64,000 nucleotides of DNA from positions 11,468,587-11,532,586 of the forward strand of contig NC_071333.1 of the NCBI RefSeq assembly GCF_010183535.1, in the 5' to 3' direction. Origin of the DNA: Caenorhabditis remanei. Lineage: Eukaryota; Nematoda; Chromadorea; Rhabditida; Rhabditidae. The notes beneath the pieces were generated by a model. It saw only the letters and a list, made by a program, of their open reading frames with translations. It did no database searches and was not told where the DNA came from. Shown here piece after piece: positions 61,362 through 64,000 of the stretch (positions are counted from its first letter, which is position 1; every line of letters begins with the position of its first letter). The translations under genes and the position numbers were made by a program.

Positions 61362-61399
61362 AATGCGGAAGATGTAAGCACGCGTTCTGTGATGGTCGG

Positions 61400-62370
61400 T
61401 CTTATTTGATCAGCATTCCCAGCATTTTCTGACTAATACTTATGTTATGGTCATTTCTTTGAATGTAATCTTCGTTTGCTTTACAATTTCATGTCTGAAA
61501 AGCGACATGAAACGCCCATCCCTCACTTGTACTTGTGAATAACTTGTAGATTCATATTGTTGTACCATTATACTACAGTCAATCAACGAGAATATTCTCA
61601 TGCAGTGCAGCCGTGAGAAAACGGTGATTGTCACAGCGGGTGTCCTGAAACAACTTGCTCGTCTTAATAGAGTACTCAATAGGAGGCTCATTCAATGTTC
61701 TTATTCGCATAAATCGGATAATGACGGACACGAGTATCTCAACGTCAAGACGTTGCTGCCTTTGAATAATGATTATGCGAGTCTGAGTGATTAGCTCCTT
61801 TTTTCCAAGGCCATGAGAAAAGTCGTTGAAGTGTTGGATTGGTTGGTTGTTGAAGACACCTGTGGCACCTCGTAATTTAAATAGAAACGTGTTGATTTTT
61901 ACATTTCAGGTAAAGTGACAGGTTACAATTAACACCAAGAAAGATGTTGCAGAATTGTATTAAACTTTTTTGAGTGCTATTCACTTCCCAAGGTTTTCAA
62001 TTTTTTATATCTCGTTGCTAATGTTTTCATATTCTAAAACAATCCATGGGGTATTAAATGTCAACTTTAAATGACCCTATAGCTCTATTGTCTAATGTGC
62101 ACTCATCTATCTAATCCATCCGCGTAATTACAAACTCCAGAACGGAGAGTCCCTCTATTATTTTCTAAGAAAGTACCGTTGAATGAAAACTGTAGGTTTG
62201 GCCGAGGCAGGTATGCGTAAAAAGATATAGCTACTTTATCTTCCGTTGCCATCCGTTTATCGACAAATCATCTGTCTTCTTCTGGGTCCCGCTGACTGAA
62301 TCGTAAAAGGATATAACCTGAGGTTGACATCTGCAGTACATCTAATGCATGTGTTGCTTATTAGTGAAAA
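61400..62370. other. Region with overlapping open frames, gene unresolved
   Basis: On the plus strand 61600-61794 is open with worm-like codons and ends in TAG; a good acceptor (TCTCATGCAG) ends at 61602. On the minus strand the same segment is open from 61789 to its TGA near 61572, entered by an acceptor (AATCACTCAG). Only one can be the real exon, and neither product is recognisable. Confidence 0.3.
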
Positions 62371-62389
62371 ACCCTCTTAGGCGAGAAGA

Positions 62390-63720
62390 AGAATCTTGAG
62401 CGTTACCCAGTTACTGTGTTTGCCGTCTTGAAGTACCTGCGTACTGTATTTGAGCAAACCATTCCTCCGGATGGACAAGACATTGAAAGAGGGGAAGTCC
62501 GATACAATGGAATCCATTATACCTGCACCCCTCTGGTTCCTGGATGCCGAGAGCAACAACAAAGTGCCGACACTAGTGAAGGGGGTCATTGGCATAGGTG
62601 TCTCATTTTTCTTGTACCTCCCATCCGACATCTATTCAATTTGGTTAGCAAGAAGGTATGACTGATATTACAATAGAGTCAGAGATGATGAGTGTCTTTG
62701 GAGAAAAGGCGGCTCTCGAAATTGAATAAGGAACTGCATAAGAAAAAAGAGACAAGTATAATTAAGGAAAACATGGTATTGTTTTGTTGTCGCTATGGTT
62801 TGAGTTTGGCTCTTTGAGGCCCGACAAGAGCTCCTAAGGTATTTCATAACACATGCGTGGTCATGAGTCACTTAGAAATGAAGTCATGTGTATTTTTATA
62901 GCTTTTACATTCTAAAAACAGCATAAAATGTTAGAAGACCACATTGGAGATCAATGGCCCAGTTATTCTGCAAAATCATAACTTCTCAGAAAAAGAATTC
63001 AACTCTTTGCGTTCCTAAGTAAAAGATATTTCCGACGTCCGTCACGAGTGATCTCTTGCCGATCGTTAAAGTTATGATGGTTCCCCGCTTATGAGTCAAA
63101 GTCTTGTGTGCCATGTGTCCAAGGATCGAAGTGGCGCCATTCAGCTTTCTCTCACGTATCCCGTCGGAAAACAGAATATGGGAAATGCAATGACCCAACC
63201 AAAAGTTACGCAATCGGATTGTCGAGGGATTCAGATTTTCCCCTGTCAAATAAAGAAACGAATAAATCGCAACAAAAAGTTTTATCCAATGCGGTGGCGC
63301 GATGTCAGATGGTAATCGTGCATTAGCTGCCCTCGTGATTGCCTCTGACCCCCTTGTCCGGTTAGACACTAATAGGAAACTGTGAATAAAAAATATTGGG
63401 AGATAGGGAGCGTTTTCGTTTTTCTGGCAGGTCGTTTGAAGGCTCGCTTGAAAGAGAGGGAGAGAAAGAAGATCACTGACTGTCAACTTCCTTAGTAAGA
63501 TTGCACTTCTGAAGGACATCTAGCAATTGTGTTGAAGCAACTCTTCGACTGTTGATGAGGGTCTCGATCTTGCTTGCCGGTAGCGCGTCGCCGGTGGCGT
63601 AACATTCCGGTTTTCAAATTTTCGTGAACAACGATGTCAACGGCTATCACATTGTCCATCAACACGTCTGCGAGTCTTTGGGCAATGTTATCTTTGTAAG
63701 GAATACAAAATGGTAAAAAC
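62390..63720 (-). other. Exon-like open frames of an unidentified gene, possibly damaged
   Basis: Several minus-strand segments read like protein. 63720 downwards follows a TTTCAG acceptor (KDNIAQRLADVLMDN). Its frame changes near 63620 to one reading ATGDALPASKIETL and QLLDVLQKCNLTKE, with a possible donor GTCAGT. A long frame at 63519-62986 contains LNPSTIRLRNFWLGH and GTIITLTIGKRSL. Another at 62631-62390 contains VGTLLLLSASRNQRG and KYSTQVLQDGKHSNW. The last has a vague look of a C2 domain, as in copines, but this is weak. No splice path joins them all. The plus strand at 62380-62654 is also open in two frames. It could be a pseudogene, a divergent gene, or contain a sequence error. Confidence 0.3.
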
Positions 63721-63760
63721 CTGAAATTGGACAAGATTTTCGATCGCGCACATGACACAT

Positions 63761-64000
63761 GCTAAACACCATCAGCTGATTTCTACTTCTACAGTTTACT
63801 TCAAAGTTTAGCTAATGACGAAATCTCTTTGGTAATAAACAAGATAAGATTTCATCTTATTTTTCAAATCCAAACGTTATCAACTAATTAAAAATAACTG
63901 ATTTCTCAAAACCATTCAAGTAGCTAGAGTTTTCTCGTGAGTTAATTTTTGTATTTAAGAAAAGAAAACGGATAACCCTACCTCTTATCCGTTTCAAAAT
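63761..64000. other. Right edge, no gene seen
   Basis: AT-rich sequence with no supported open frame. Confidence 0.6.

Overview
The window is nematode nuclear DNA and almost certainly comes from a Caenorhabditis X chromosome. It is AT-rich, introns are mostly short (45-120 nt) with TTTCAG-type acceptors, several coding starts lie a few bases after a strong 3' splice site (the layout of SL-trans-spliced genes), and the proteins match known worm families. I recognise homologues of C. elegans X-linked genes: ncr-1, dgk-2, and the C07A12 group spr-3, C07A12.7 (TOM1-like), pdi-2 and nhr-35. rhi-1 (RhoGDI) is also present. Names rest on remembered family sequences and gene neighbourhood, not on a search. 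The species cannot be fixed from the sequence alone.

Layout: 1-1.6 kb holds the 5' part of ncr-1 (minus, running off the left edge). 1.6-12.8 kb shows no recognisable gene. 12.8-21.2 kb is dgk-2 (minus, 12 coding exons). 24.5-25.4 kb is rhi-1 (plus). 27.2-27.8 kb is a small membrane or secreted protein (plus). 29.4-33.6 kb is spr-3 (plus, seven C2H2 fingers, a tandem-repeat linker). 34.9-37.3 kb is the TOM1-like VHS-GAT gene (minus). 40.2-42.1 kb is pdi-2 (plus), with an ER-stress-element-like promoter. 44.1-45.3 kb is a basic low-complexity protein gene (minus) built by tandem duplication of an intron-exon unit. 48.0-54.9 kb is nhr-35 (plus), including a distant first exon. 59.6-60.2 kb is a 66-residue secreted peptide precursor (plus), convergent with a GPI-anchored Ly-6-like gene at 60.5-61.4 kb (minus). 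61.5-63.8 kb has several exon-like open frames on both strands that I could not assemble into one gene.

Functionally the genes are mostly unrelated neighbours: endosomal sterol transport (ncr-1) and ubiquitin-dependent endosomal sorting (TOM1-like), lipid and Rho signalling (dgk-2, rhi-1), ER protein folding (pdi-2), and transcription (spr-3, nhr-35). There are no operon-like close pairs. Exon structures below were joined by hand and checked for reading phase across every junction; all complete models close in frame. No rRNA, tRNA, CRISPR or recognisable autonomous transposon was seen.
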